38,000 nt of DNA, taken from positions 1 through 38,000 of the forward strand of contig JAJYSU010000019.1 in assembly GCA_021793395.1 (NCBI GenBank), read 5' to 3'. Shown here one piece after another: positions 13,246 to 22,040 of the stretch. Each line of letters starts with the position of its first letter. The stretch's first letter is position 1. Position numbers and translations under genes: made by a program. The notes under the pieces were generated by a model, which had not been told where the DNA came from, searched no databases, and worked only from the letters and a program-made list of their open reading frames with translations. The stretch is from Actinomycetes bacterium. GTDB taxonomy: Bacteria; Actinomycetota; Acidimicrobiia; Acidimicrobiales; RAAP-2.

Positions 13246-14598
13246 CTACCGGTTCAGCCGCGCGACGGGTCGCAGGCGCATCGAATCGCCCAGCAGACGG
13301 TCGACGAGGCCTTCGGGAATGACTTCGGTGAGTCGCACGAGCGCACGATACGTCGCTTCGGTGGTGCCGGGCTCTTGATGGTTCATGAGGTTCGCCATGA
13401 TCGCGAGGAGTCCGCGCATGAGCGGCTCGACCCGCAGGCCCACGCTGACGCATACGGTGAGAAGTGCGGGTTGGGAGATGAGGCGCACGAACGCCTGCGC
13501 GAGACGGTAGTACTCGCCGTAGGCGGTCTCGAGTAGCTCGTCGTAGCTGGCCAGGGCGGCCGCGTTGTGCGTCGCCAGCGCTTCGCCGAGCACGGCCGCG
13601 GCGAGGCGGCCCGTCTCGTAGCCGTAGGCGATGCCCTCGCCATTGAAGGGGTTGATGGTACCGGCCGCGTCGCCGATGGCCAGTGTGTTGGCGCCTACCC
13701 GGGGTCCCAGTGCCAGGCCCATCGGCAGGCGTCCGCCGGTGGGAGCACCGAGACGCGTCGTGTCGTTGAGCCCCCAGTCGTCGCCCACCTGGGCTACGAA
13801 GTAGTCCTGGAGTTTGGTGGTGTTGACGCCCTTCCAGGCCCCGCCGGTGGAGAGTAGGCCGACGCCGACGTTGACGCGCCCGTCACCGAGCGGGAAGATC
13901 CAGCCGTAGCCCGGCACGACGTCGCCGTGGGGATCACGGATGTCCAGGTGCGATTCGATCCAGGGCTCGTCGTGTCGATCGCTGGTGTAGTAACCGCGCA
14001 GGGCCATGCCCAGGGGCAGTGTTCGGTCTCGCGTCACGCCGAGCTCGCGGCCCAGCCGAGCGTTCTGGCCCTCGGCGGTGACCACGTAGCGGCCCCTAAT
14101 TTCGCGTGGTGTCGCGTCGTCGACGTCGCGCACGACGACCCCGGCGGCCCCGGCCAGCGCGTCCGTCGCGGGCGTGGGGTCGAGGAGCGACACGGCCTCG
14201 GCCCCGGTTACGATCGTCGCGCCCGCGTCGCTCGCTCGCTCGGCGACGCGTCCGTCAAGGTCGTAGCGAGTGATGGTGTAGCCGTAGTTGGGAAAGACGG
14301 GGTGCTCGGGCCACTGCAGCTCGAGGGTCGCGCCGAATCCCACCGAACGCAGTCCGTGGTAGCGGTGGCCGTGGGCGGCAAGTTCGTCAGCGAGTCCCAT
14401 GTCCTGAAGCTGGCGCACCGAGCGCGGTGTGAGGCCGTCGCCGCAGGTCTTCACGCGCGGAAAAGTCTTCTTCTCGATGACGCAGACGCTCCAGCCGGCG
14501 CGAGCCAGCCAGTACGCGCACGAGGAGCCGCTGGGTCCACCCCCGACGATCACGACGTCGAAGGTGGAAGGTGAGGGCAGGTCGTTGAGTCGTGGCAC
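13246..14598 (-). CDS. geranylgeranyl-reductase-family FAD oxidoreductase, possibly menaquinone reductase
   Basis: 450 residues. The N-terminal FAD motif is VVIVGGGPSGSSCAYWLARAGWSVCVIEKK (about 14-43). KTCGDGLTPRSV is the family's second signature, and IGDAAGTINPFNGEGIAYGYETG binds FAD further on. The C-terminal part is helical. Family members reduce isoprenoid double bonds: chlorophyll/tocopherol side chains, archaeal lipids, or, in mycobacteria (MenJ), one double bond of menaquinone. Facing a complex I operon, reduction of the menaquinone tail is the attractive reading, but it is inference. The GTG start at 14598 follows a TAGTCT hexamer by 6 nt, giving a leaderless mRNA. Confidence 0.85.
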   Translation of the reverse strand: MPRLNDLPSPSTFDVVIVGGGPSGSSCAYWLARAGWSVCVIEKKTFPRVKTCGDGLTPRSVRQLQDMGLADELAAHGHRYHGLRSVGFGATLELQWPEHPVFPNYGYTITRYDLDGRVAERASDAGATIVTGAEAVSLLDPTPATDALAGAAGVVVRDVDDATPREIRGRYVVTAEGQNARLGRELGVTRDRTLPLGMALRGYYTSDRHDEPWIESHLDIRDPHGDVVPGYGWIFPLGDGRVNVGVGLLSTGGAWKGVNTTKLQDYFVAQVGDDWGLNDTTRLGAPTGGRLPMGLALGPRVGANTLAIGDAAGTINPFNGEGIAYGYETGRLAAAVLGEALATHNAAALASYDELLETAYGEYYRLAQAFVRLISQPALLTVCVSVGLRVEPLMRGLLAIMANLMNHQEPGTTEATYRALVRLTEVIPEGLVDRLLGDSMRLRPVARLNR

Positions 14599-14604
14599 CC
14601 CGCC

Positions 14605-14622
14605 AGACTAGGTCCTTGGACC
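14605..14622 (-). promoter_or_regulatory. reductase promoter with adjacent dyad
   Basis: The minus-strand TAGTCT (14610-14605) ends 6 nt before the GTG at 14598. Directly upstream, GGTCC-TT-GGACC (14611-14622) is an inverted repeat with 5-bp arms. It sits between the reductase and nuoA start sites, so a bound protein could affect both directions. Confidence 0.45.
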
Positions 14623-14659
14623 CTGCCCGCTTCGTGTCGAGCGACCCCGCCGCGTCTGG

Positions 14660-14665
14660 TAGAAA
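14660..14665 (+). promoter_or_regulatory. probable -10 element of the nuo operon
   Basis: TAGAAA is preceded by TGG, an extended -10-like context. If used, transcription starts near 14672-14674, which points to GTG 14674 as the translation start rather than the ATGs at 14665 and 14668. The hexamer is imperfect (A at position 6), so confidence is low. Confidence 0.3.
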
Positions 14666-15123
14666 TGATGGACGTGGACCAGTACCTACCAATACTGGGG
14701 CTGCTCATTCTCGGAGTGCTGTTCGCTTCAGGTTCGTTCGTTGCGTCGTCACTTTTGGCGCCGCACAAGCGACCGACCGACGCGAAGCTCGCACCCTACG
14801 AGTGCGGCATTGTCCCCGACTACGAGCCCCCCCTGCGCTTCCCGGTTCGTTTCTACCTGGTGGCGATGATCTTCGTGATCTTCGACATCGAGGTGGTCTT
14901 CATGTACCCCTTCGCGGTGGTCTTTCGCCAGTTGGGCACGTTTGGTCTGATCGAAATCCTCGCCTTCTCTGTCACGGTGTTCGCGGCGTTGCTGTTTTTG
15001 GTGAGCGAGGGCGCTTTGTCGTGGGGTCCCGTCAAGCACCTGACCTCGGGTATGCCCGCGCGTACGAGTTCGTCGACCATCGTGCGCATTGGCGCCGACG
15101 GTGACGCCGGGAAGGCGGCGTAG
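14665..15123 (+). CDS. nuoA: NADH-quinone oxidoreductase subunit A
   Basis: 152 residues as annotated; starts at ATG 14668 or GTG 14674 are also possible. There are three transmembrane helices (about 8-30, 66-88, 96-118). KLAPYECGI is the conserved loop and contributes to the quinone-site region of complex I. The second helix carries the conserved Asp and Glu in [18 protein letters not shown], and the third has Glu in LIEILAF. It is a membrane subunit next to NuoH and NuoJ and the first gene of the complete nuoA-N operon. A hydrophilic tail of about 25 residues follows the last helix. Confidence 0.95.
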   Translation: MMDVDQYLPILGLLILGVLFASGSFVASSLLAPHKRPTDAKLAPYECGIVPDYEPPLRFPVRFYLVAMIFVIFDIEVVFMYPFAVVFRQLGTFGLIEILAFSVTVFAALLFLVSEGALSWGPVKHLTSGMPARTSSSTIVRIGADGDAGKAA

Positions 15124-15125
15124 CG

Positions 15126-15689
15126 GTGGCGCTCGAGGACCTGCAGCACAACTTTCTCACGGGACGCCTCGAGGACGTGGTGCGCTGGGCGCGCCGCGCG
15201 TCGGTGTGGCCCGCGTCGTTCGGGCTGGCGTGCTGCGCCATTGAGATGATGGCCGCGGGAGCGGCCGACTACGACCTCGCGCGCTTCGGCATGGAGGTCT
15301 TTCGTAACTCGCCGCGCCAGTCCGACCTGATGATCGTGGCCGGGCGCGTCTCGCAGAAGATGGCACCGGTCCTGCGTCAGGTGTACGACCAGATGATGGA
15401 ACCCAAGTGGGTGCTGTCGATGGGGGTCTGCGCCTCGACCGGCGGACTTTTCAACAACTACGCGATCGTGCAAGGTGTCGACCAAGTCGTGCCCGTCGAC
15501 GTCTACGCGCCCGGCTGCCCGCCGAGCCCGGAGACGTTGATGCACGCCATCCTCACGCTGCACGAGGAGATTCGTACGGGCGAGATCCTCAAGCGTCGTT
15601 CGTCGCCGTCGGCGGCGACGAGCCCGCGCGAGGACAGCCCCTGGACGCCGAACGTGCCGGTGGCCGTGCGATTGGGGACGCCCCGATGA
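15126..15689 (+). CDS. nuoB: NADH-quinone oxidoreductase subunit B
   Basis: 187 residues. The ligands of 4Fe-4S cluster N2 are visible: the adjacent Cys36-Cys37 in [11 protein letters not shown], Cys102 in [10 protein letters not shown] and Cys131 in [11 protein letters not shown]2 passes electrons to the quinone. The start is GTG, two bases after the nuoA stop, with GGAAGG upstream. A C-terminal tail of about 30 residues after HEEI is rich in Ser, Pro and charged residues and is not part of the core fold. Confidence 0.97.
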   Translation: MALEDLQHNFLTGRLEDVVRWARRASVWPASFGLACCAIEMMAAGAADYDLARFGMEVFRNSPRQSDLMIVAGRVSQKMAPVLRQVYDQMMEPKWVLSMGVCASTGGLFNNYAIVQGVDQVVPVDVYAPGCPPSPETLMHAILTLHEEIRTGEILKRRSSPSAATSPREDSPWTPNVPVAVRLGTPR

Positions 15690-16180
15690 TCGACCTGCCC
15701 CCCTCGGCGCCCGACGGTGTCGTCGTCGCGGACGTACTCGACGCGCAGATCGGCTGTTTCGTCGAACCCGCGCAGTACGTCGCGCTGGTCACGGCGTGGC
15801 GTGAGGACGGATTCGAGATGTGCGCTGACTTGTGCGCGGTGGACTACCTGTCGCATATGGATCGACCTCTGCCCGACGGGGTGACGCCCACCCGTTTCGA
15901 GGTCGTCGTGAATCTGCTGAGCCTCTCCAAGCGTCAGCGCGTGCGCGTGCGGGTACAGGCGGGCAACGAGGATCCCGAGGTTGACTCGCTGTTCGACGTG
16001 TATCCGGGGGTGGAGGCGATGGAGCGCGAGGCCTTCGATATGTTCGGCGTGATTTTTCGTGGTCACCCCGATCTCACGCGAATCTTGATGCCCGAGGACT
16101 GGGAGGGTCACCCGTTGCGCAAGGACTACGCCGTAGGGCGCGTACCCGTGCAGTTCAAGGAAGCGCCGGGACCGCGATGA
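15686..16180 (+). CDS. nuoC: NADH-quinone oxidoreductase subunit C
   Basis: 164 residues from ATG 15686, overlapping the nuoB stop by four bases (ATGA). An in-frame reading runs further upstream inside nuoB, but the family length and the overlap support this start. Signatures are the family C-terminal block [35 protein letters not shown] and the [12 protein letters not shown]-like strand earlier. It is a peripheral-arm subunit that packs on NuoD and NuoI and carries no cofactor. It is separate from NuoD, unlike the fused E. coli NuoCD. Confidence 0.95.
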   Translation: MIDLPPSAPDGVVVADVLDAQIGCFVEPAQYVALVTAWREDGFEMCADLCAVDYLSHMDRPLPDGVTPTRFEVVVNLLSLSKRQRVRVRVQAGNEDPEVDSLFDVYPGVEAMEREAFDMFGVIFRGHPDLTRILMPEDWEGHPLRKDYAVGRVPVQFKEAPGPR

Positions 16181-17529
16181 GTGATATGACCATTCGCACG
16201 GCCGAGCGAGTCGAGTTGCTGACGGCCGAGACCGCCGAGGGCGCGCAGGAACTACAGCGGCGTACCGCGACACCGACGAGCGAACTCGGTCGCGAAGTTG
16301 GCGCCGTGCTGCGCCTCGACGGGCGCGTCCTGGACCCCAACGCGATTGACTACGAGCGCCGCGACGACGAGACCATGATCATCAACATGGGTCCCCAGCA
16401 CCCGTCGACCCACGGGGTGTTGCGCATCATGCTCGAGCTGGACGGCGAGTTCGTTCTGCGCTCCAAGCCGATCATCGGCTACCTGCACACGGGCATGGAG
16501 AAGACGGGCGAGGAGCTGAGCTACATCCAAGGCGCCACCAACGTGACGCGCATGGACTACCTCAGCCCCGTGATCAACGAGCTCAACTATTCGCTGGCGG
16601 TCGAGAAACTCCTGGGCATCGAGATTCCCGAGCGAGCGACGTGGATCCGCATGATGATGAGCGAACTCAATCGCGTGGCGTCGCACCTGGTCTGGATGGC
16701 CACCAACGGCATGGACCTGGGTTCGACGTCGATGATGATCTACGGGTTTCGCGAGCGCGAACTGATTCTCGCCTTTTTCGAGAAGACCGCCGGATTGAGG
16801 ATGAACCTCAACTACGTACGCCCCGGCGGCGTCGCCGCCGATCTGCCGGACGGTTGGCGCGACGACGTGACGGTTATTTGCGACACGATCGAGGCGCGCA
16901 CGTACGAGTACGACGAGTTGTTGACGGGTCAGCCAATTTTCCGCGACCGACTCGTGGGCGTGGCTCCACTGACCGCGGAGGAGGCCCTCGCCCTCGGGGT
17001 GACGGGGCCACTTCTACGTTCGACCGGGGTGCCGTGGGATCTGCGTCGCACCATGCCGTACTTGGCCTACGATCAGGTGGACTTCGACGTGATCGTGGGA
17101 ACCTACGGGGACAACTTCGACCGGTACGCCATCCGCCTGAACGAGATGCGCGAGTCCCTCCGCATCGTGCGACAGTGCGTGGATCGCATGCCGGACGGGG
17201 ACTACCGAAGCCAGGATCCCAAAGTCACGCCGCCCCCTCGTGCGCGCATCAACGAGTCAATGGAGGCGCTGATCCATCACTTCAAGCTCTTTACGGAGGG
17301 CTTTCACGTGCCGGTGGGCGAGGTGTATAGCGCGGTCGAGTCTCCGCGCGGCGAGTTGGGCTGCTACATCGTGGCGGATGGTACGTCCAAGCCGTATCGG
17401 ATGCACGTGCGTGCACCTAGTTTCGTCAATTTACAGGTCGTGCCGCTGCTGATGCGCGGTGGAATGATGTCGGACGCCATCACGGTCATCTCGGCGGTCG
17501 ACCCGGTGATGGGAGAAGTGGATCGATGA
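16177..17529 (+). CDS. nuoD: NADH-quinone oxidoreductase subunit D
   Basis: 450 residues. After a charged N-terminal extension of about 65 residues comes the family start TMIINMGPQHPSTHGVLRIMLELDGE. This is followed by YLHTGMEKTGEELSYIQ, DYLSPVINELNYSLAVEKLLGI and RMMMSELNRVASHLVW. The His and Tyr lining the quinone head-group pocket lie in these motifs. The C-terminus has GELGCYIVADGTSKPYRMHVRAPSFVNLQ. It is the hydrogenase-like subunit at the quinone site. ATGA overlap with nuoC. Confidence 0.97.
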   Translation: MSDMTIRTAERVELLTAETAEGAQELQRRTATPTSELGREVGAVLRLDGRVLDPNAIDYERRDDETMIINMGPQHPSTHGVLRIMLELDGEFVLRSKPIIGYLHTGMEKTGEELSYIQGATNVTRMDYLSPVINELNYSLAVEKLLGIEIPERATWIRMMMSELNRVASHLVWMATNGMDLGSTSMMIYGFRERELILAFFEKTAGLRMNLNYVRPGGVAADLPDGWRDDVTVICDTIEARTYEYDELLTGQPIFRDRLVGVAPLTAEEALALGVTGPLLRSTGVPWDLRRTMPYLAYDQVDFDVIVGTYGDNFDRYAIRLNEMRESLRIVRQCVDRMPDGDYRSQDPKVTPPPRARINESMEALIHHFKLFTEGFHVPVGEVYSAVESPRGELGCYIVADGTSKPYRMHVRAPSFVNLQVVPLLMRGGMMSDAITVISAVDPVMGEVDR

Positions 17530-18143
17530 GCCATCTGCGTACGGAGTTGCGACAGCGCGCCGAGGAGTTGGTCGGTCTTTACCCACAGCGGCGCTCGGCG
17601 ATGCTACCCCTGCTGCACCTGGTACAAGAGCAGGATGGATATTTGACGCCCGAGGGGATCACTGAAGTAGCCGAACTCACGGGGACGACGGAGGCCGACG
17701 TGCGCGGTACCGCGTCGTTCTACGACATGTTCCACCTGGAGCCGGTCGGACGCTACGTCGTGGGCGTGTGTACCAATATTGCGTGCCTCCTACGCGGCGG
17801 CGAGGAGATGCTGGCCCACGCCAGTGCCACGCTGGGATGCGCCGTGGGGGGCACGTCACCCGATGGCCTGTTCACGCTCGAGGAAACCGAGTGTCTCGCC
17901 GACTGTGATCGGGCGCCGGTGGTGCAGGTCAACCATCGCTACGTGCGCACGACCACGCCGGAGTTGTTCGACGCCCTGGTCGAGGACTTGCGAGCGGGTC
18001 GGCGCGACCACGAGATTCCCCCTCACGGGACGCTGATTCGCGTGCGCCGGGCGGGGGGCCTGCACGCCGATCATGAGGAGATCGTGGCGCAGCGCGCGAG
18101 TTCGCGCGCTGCGCGCGACGAACGGGCGAAGGAGAGCCAGTAG
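17526..18143 (+). CDS. nuoE: NADH-quinone oxidoreductase subunit E
   Basis: 205 residues, thioredoxin-like 2Fe-2S protein. Cluster N1a ligands are Cys82 and Cys87 (VCTNIACLLRGG) and Cys123 and Cys127 (ETECLADCDRAP). The helical N-terminal part has PLLHLVQEQDGYLTPEGI and GTASFYDMFHLEPVGRYVV. It is part of the NADH dehydrogenase module with NuoF and NuoG. A C-terminal extension of about 50 residues, ending in a basic Arg/Glu-rich stretch, is longer than the usual 165-170-residue form. ATGA overlap with nuoD. Confidence 0.96.
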   Translation: MSHLRTELRQRAEELVGLYPQRRSAMLPLLHLVQEQDGYLTPEGITEVAELTGTTEADVRGTASFYDMFHLEPVGRYVVGVCTNIACLLRGGEEMLAHASATLGCAVGGTSPDGLFTLEETECLADCDRAPVVQVNHRYVRTTTPELFDALVEDLRAGRRDHEIPPHGTLIRVRRAGGLHADHEEIVAQRASSRAARDERAKESQ

Positions 18144-19447
18144 TGGCGAGTCTCGATACCCCCCGCATCGTCTCGTCGCGCTGGTCGCTACCCGATTCGC
18201 ACACACTGTCTCGTTACTTGGACTCTGGTGGCTACGTCGCTCTGCGTAAGGCGCTCACCATGTTCCCCGAAGCAGTCGCGGCCGAGGTGGACGCCGCGTC
18301 ACTGCTCGGTCGCGGGGGCGCGGGCTTCCCGGCGGGACGCAAGTGGTCGATGCTACGTCGCTCGGCGATCTCGTACCTGGTCGTGAATGGCGACGAGTCG
18401 GAGCCCGCGACGTTCAAGGATCACTACCTCGTCGAGCACGATCCGCACCAACTGGTCGAAGGCGTCATCATTGCGGCCTACGCACTGCAGGTGTCGCAGG
18501 CGTTCATCTTCCTGCGCGGAGAGTTCGCCCTGGGCTTGGAGCGTGTGCAGCAGGCCGTCAACGACGCCTACGAATACGGCGCGCTCGGCTCAACGATCTT
18601 TGGCTCCTCGTTCTCGCTCGACATCGTGGTCCACCCAGGGGCGGGCGCGTACATCTGTGGTGAAGAGACCGCGCTGATTGAGGCCCTCGAGGGCAAGCGA
18701 GGCTTCCCCCGTATCAAGCCGCCCTTTTTCCCGGCGGCGGTGGGGCTCTACGGTGAGCCGACGGTCGTGAACAACGTCGAGACGATGTCGAACTTGCCCT
18801 GGATCGTCAACAACGGCGGCGCCGCTTTCGCGGCGTTGGGGGAGGGCCGTTCGACCGGTACGCGACTCTTCGCGTTGGCCGGACGCGTGCGCAATCCCGG
18901 TGTCTACGAGATCGAGATGGTCAAGAACACGTTTCGCGACCTTATCTACGATCCACGGCTGGGTGGCGGCATCATCGATGACCGTGCGATCAAGGCCATC
19001 ATCCCCGGTGGGGTGTCGGCTCCGTGGTTTACCCCCGACCTTCTTGACGTGCCACTGGGCCAGGACGAAGTTGCGGCGAAGGGCTCGATGTTGGGCTCGG
19101 GATCCATCGTGGTCCTCGACGACACCTCGTGCGTGGTTCGCGCGACGTGGCGGATCGTCAAGTTCTTCTCGCGAGAATCGTGCGGCCAGTGCACGCCGTG
19201 TCGTGAGGGTTCGGGCTGGTTGGAGCGGATCATGTACCGCTTAGAGCACGGTGGCGGACGAGCCGAGGACCTTGACTTGCTGTTGGACCTGAGCGACAAC
19301 ATTGCTCCGGGACTTACCTGGCCACCCCAGCAGACCACGATCTGCGTACTGGGGCCGTCGATTCCGTCGTCGATTCACTCGGCGATCACCCTGTTTCGCG
19401 ACGACTTCGTCGCCCACGTCGAGCACGGGAGCTGCCCGCATGTCTGA
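18143..19447 (+). CDS. nuoF: NADH-quinone oxidoreductase subunit F (NADH-binding)
   Basis: 434 residues. FMN/NADH site: GRGGAGFPAGRKW (56-68), NGDESEPATFKD (82-93) and GAYICGEETALIEALEGKRGFPRIKPPFFPA (168-198). 4Fe-4S cluster N3: Cys347, Cys350 and Cys353 in SCGQCTPCREG and Cys401 in TTICVLG. It oxidises NADH and passes electrons to FMN. The start GTG shares a base with the nuoE stop (TAGTG). The last bases overlap nuoG by 8 nt. Confidence 0.97.
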   Translation: MASLDTPRIVSSRWSLPDSHTLSRYLDSGGYVALRKALTMFPEAVAAEVDAASLLGRGGAGFPAGRKWSMLRRSAISYLVVNGDESEPATFKDHYLVEHDPHQLVEGVIIAAYALQVSQAFIFLRGEFALGLERVQQAVNDAYEYGALGSTIFGSSFSLDIVVHPGAGAYICGEETALIEALEGKRGFPRIKPPFFPAAVGLYGEPTVVNNVETMSNLPWIVNNGGAAFAALGEGRSTGTRLFALAGRVRNPGVYEIEMVKNTFRDLIYDPRLGGGIIDDRAIKAIIPGGVSAPWFTPDLLDVPLGQDEVAAKGSMLGSGSIVVLDDTSCVVRATWRIVKFFSRESCGQCTPCREGSGWLERIMYRLEHGGGRAEDLDLLLDLSDNIAPGLTWPPQQTTICVLGPSIPSSIHSAITLFRDDFVAHVEHGSCPHV

Positions 19448-22040
19448 TCAGACGCCCATCACCGTGACCGTGAACGGTCGTTCCGTGGAGGCCCAACCGG
19501 GGGAGCTGCTTATCGAGGTGGCCGAGCGAGCGGGGACCTACGTTCCGCGATTCTGCTACCACCCGCGCATGGAGCCGGTGGGGGTCTGTCGGATGTGCCT
19601 CGTGGAGGTGGACGGTCCGCGCGGGGCGACCCTACAGCCTGCGTGCTACCTACACGTGAACGATGGCATGAGCGTTACGACGGACTCGGAGAAGGTGAAG
19701 AAGGCCCAGGACGGCGTGATGGAGTTCCTCCTGGCTAACCACCCCCTCGATTGTCCCGTGTGCGACAAGGGTGGAGAGTGCCCGCTGCAGGATCAGTCGT
19801 TGGCCCACGGGTCGGGGGAGACTCGCTTCGTCGAGGAGAAGCGGCACTTCATCAAACCGATCGAAGTGGGAGCGCTCGTGTTGTTGGATCGCGAGCGCTG
19901 CATCCAGTGCTCGCGTTGCACACGATTCGCCGCGGAGGTAGCCGGAGAGGCGGACATCGCCTTTGCGGGACGCGGTGATCTTATTGAGGTCGCGCCGTCG
20001 CCGACTCGTCCCTTCGATTCGGTGTTCTCGGGCAACACCGTTCAGATCTGTCCAGTGGGCGCGTTGACGGCTAAGCCGTACCGGTTCACCGCTCGGCCGT
20101 GGGATCTCGATCAGGTGGAGAGCACCTGCACCACGTGCGCCGTAGGGTGTCGGATCGCGGTGCAGTCGTCGGGTAACCGACTGACGCGCGTGCTGGGTCT
20201 GGATAGCGATCCGGTCAATCACGGATGGCTGTGCGACAAGGGACGTTTCACGTTGGACTCGGTGGACGCCCACGAGGACGACACTGATCCTCTGTCGAGT
20301 GCGTCACGCATCACGGAGCCACTGGTACGCCGCGACGGTGTCCTCGTCCCGGTGAGTTGGAGTGAGGCCCTGGAGCGGGCGGCCACACTGTTGCGCGCGG
20401 CGAGCGACGAGTCACCCGAGGCCGTGGGTGCCATCGGCGGAGCGGCGCTGACCAACGAGGGGGCCTACGCGTGGGAGCGTGTGCTGCGCGGGGTGCTGGG
20501 CACCGAGAACCTCGACGCCCAGTTCGGTGACGGCCTGGATCCGGCGCTGCTCCAGGCACTGGCACCGGCGACGATTGACGACGCCGCGGCCGCCCCGGTG
20601 GTGGTGACGCTGACCGGCGACCTGCGTGAGGAGCTGCCGGTGCTGTTCCTGCGTCTGCGTGAGGCGGTAGTGCGCCACGGGCACGATCTCATCGAGTTCG
20701 GCTTCGGTGCGAGCGCGCTTCGCTCACTGGCTCACTGGTCGTTGCCGGTGCGCCCGGGGGAGGCGCACCTCGTCGCCGCCGCGCTCGCGGGCGAGAGCCT
20801 CGCGCCGGGTCTGATCATCACGGACTCGGATCTGCGAGCAGTGCGCGAGCGCCTGGGCGAAACCGGTGACGGCGTGGTCTTCGTGGTGGGCCGGCCTAAC
20901 CTCGCCGAGGGCGCGGAGGTTATGGAGCGAGCGATTCGTCTACTCGCCGAACGCTTTCCCGCGGCGCGCTTCCTGCCGGTCCTACGCCGGGCCAACGTTC
21001 GTGGGGCGCTCGATATGGGACTGGCACCGGGACTGCGCCCCGGTCGAAGCGTTGCCCCGTCGCCGGCCGGGCGTGACACGCTGGCCCAGATCGAGGCGAT
21101 GGTGGAGGGCCGCCAGCGGGCAGTCGTTCTGCTGGGAGGGTCTCTCCTAGGCAACGTGATCGACGTGGAGCGTGCACGCGAGGCGCTCGCGAGTGCCGAC
21201 GTCATCGCGGTGACCGGTCACGGCGATCCGACGCTGGCCTACGCCGATGTCGTGCTACCGGTAGCCGTCGCGCACGAGCGCAACGGCACGGTGACCAACG
21301 TCGAGGGTCGGGTGAGCGCGGTGAGCGCGAAGTTGGTGGCGCCGGGGTCGGCGTGGTCGGACGTCGCCGTGGCCGTAGAGCTGGCCGAGCAACTGGGCAC
21401 AACCCTTCCCCTGACCAGCCTCGACGTCGTGGCCAAGATGATCGAGGAGACCACGGGCTACCCGGCGTTGTCGGTGCTCAGTGACGACACGACCGACGGC
21501 GTGCTGGTGAACGATCCGCAGGGTGCCACGCTGCGACGCCCGCTGGACCCGATGGCGTTCCCGGGGATACGCGGTGTCGATCACGTGGGGCTGGGCGAAC
21601 TATCGGGTCGCACCGGCGCACTGGAGTTGGACCACGTGGGCGCGACGTCGCCGGCGACACTCGATCGAGTCGTCGCGGGTCGCGAGGTGGCCTCGATCGC
21701 CGCCGACGCGTACTCGTTGCGCCTCCACGCCAGTCGCCGTTTGTACGACCGGGGGGTGGCGATGATGGGATCGCCGGCGCTGGCCGAATTGATCGCGATG
21801 ACGCGTCTGCACGTACATCACGCGGACCTCGACCGTCTCGGAGTGGGCACGGGTGATCACGTGCGCGTGACCGGATCGGGCGTGAGCGTCGACGTGTCCG
21901 TCGTCGCCGACGACGATGTCCCGCGTGGAGTGGCCGAAGTGTTCGTCAACACGGTTGACGATGACGGCCAGAACGTTCTCGCGGCTCTGGTTTCTCGACC
22001 CGAGTTGGTCTCGTTGGTGCGACTGGAGACGACCCGATGA
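19440..22040 (+). CDS. nuoG: NADH-quinone oxidoreductase subunit G
   Basis: 866 residues from ATG 19440. The reading frame is open further upstream within nuoF, but the 2Fe-2S domain begins just after this ATG (ITVTVNGRSVEAQPGELL). The 2Fe-2S cluster is in CYHPRMEPVGVCRMC plus a later Cys. The His-plus-three-Cys cluster N5 is in NHPLDCPVCDKGGECPLQ and N4 in RCIQCSRCTRF. The extra cluster N7 is kept (STCTTCAVGC and WLCDKGRF). The rest is a molybdopterin-oxidoreductase-like domain with no sign of a cofactor role. It is the largest peripheral-arm subunit, wiring electrons from NuoF to NuoI. Confidence 0.96.
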   Translation: MSDQTPITVTVNGRSVEAQPGELLIEVAERAGTYVPRFCYHPRMEPVGVCRMCLVEVDGPRGATLQPACYLHVNDGMSVTTDSEKVKKAQDGVMEFLLANHPLDCPVCDKGGECPLQDQSLAHGSGETRFVEEKRHFIKPIEVGALVLLDRERCIQCSRCTRFAAEVAGEADIAFAGRGDLIEVAPSPTRPFDSVFSGNTVQICPVGALTAKPYRFTARPWDLDQVESTCTTCAVGCRIAVQSSGNRLTRVLGLDSDPVNHGWLCDKGRFTLDSVDAHEDDTDPLSSASRITEPLVRRDGVLVPVSWSEALERAATLLRAASDESPEAVGAIGGAALTNEGAYAWERVLRGVLGTENLDAQFGDGLDPALLQALAPATIDDAAAAPVVVTLTGDLREELPVLFLRLREAVVRHGHDLIEFGFGASALRSLAHWSLPVRPGEAHLVAAALAGESLAPGLIITDSDLRAVRERLGETGDGVVFVVGRPNLAEGAEVMERAIRLLAERFPAARFLPVLRRANVRGALDMGLAPGLRPGRSVAPSPAGRDTLAQIEAMVEGRQRAVVLLGGSLLGNVIDVERAREALASADVIAVTGHGDPTLAYADVVLPVAVAHERNGTVTNVEGRVSAVSAKLVAPGSAWSDVAVAVELAEQLGTTLPLTSLDVVAKMIEETTGYPALSVLSDDTTDGVLVNDPQGATLRRPLDPMAFPGIRGVDHVGLGELSGRTGALELDHVGATSPATLDRVVAGREVASIAADAYSLRLHASRRLYDRGVAMMGSPALAELIAMTRLHVHHADLDRLGVGTGDHVRVTGSGVSVDVSVVADDDVPRGVAEVFVNTVDDDGQNVLAALVSRPELVSLVRLETTR

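Noticed and set aside
6280-14670. Rex operator (TGTGAA-n-TTCACA) upstream of rex, hemB or nuoA
   Set aside because: Looked for in the gaps and not found in recognisable form.
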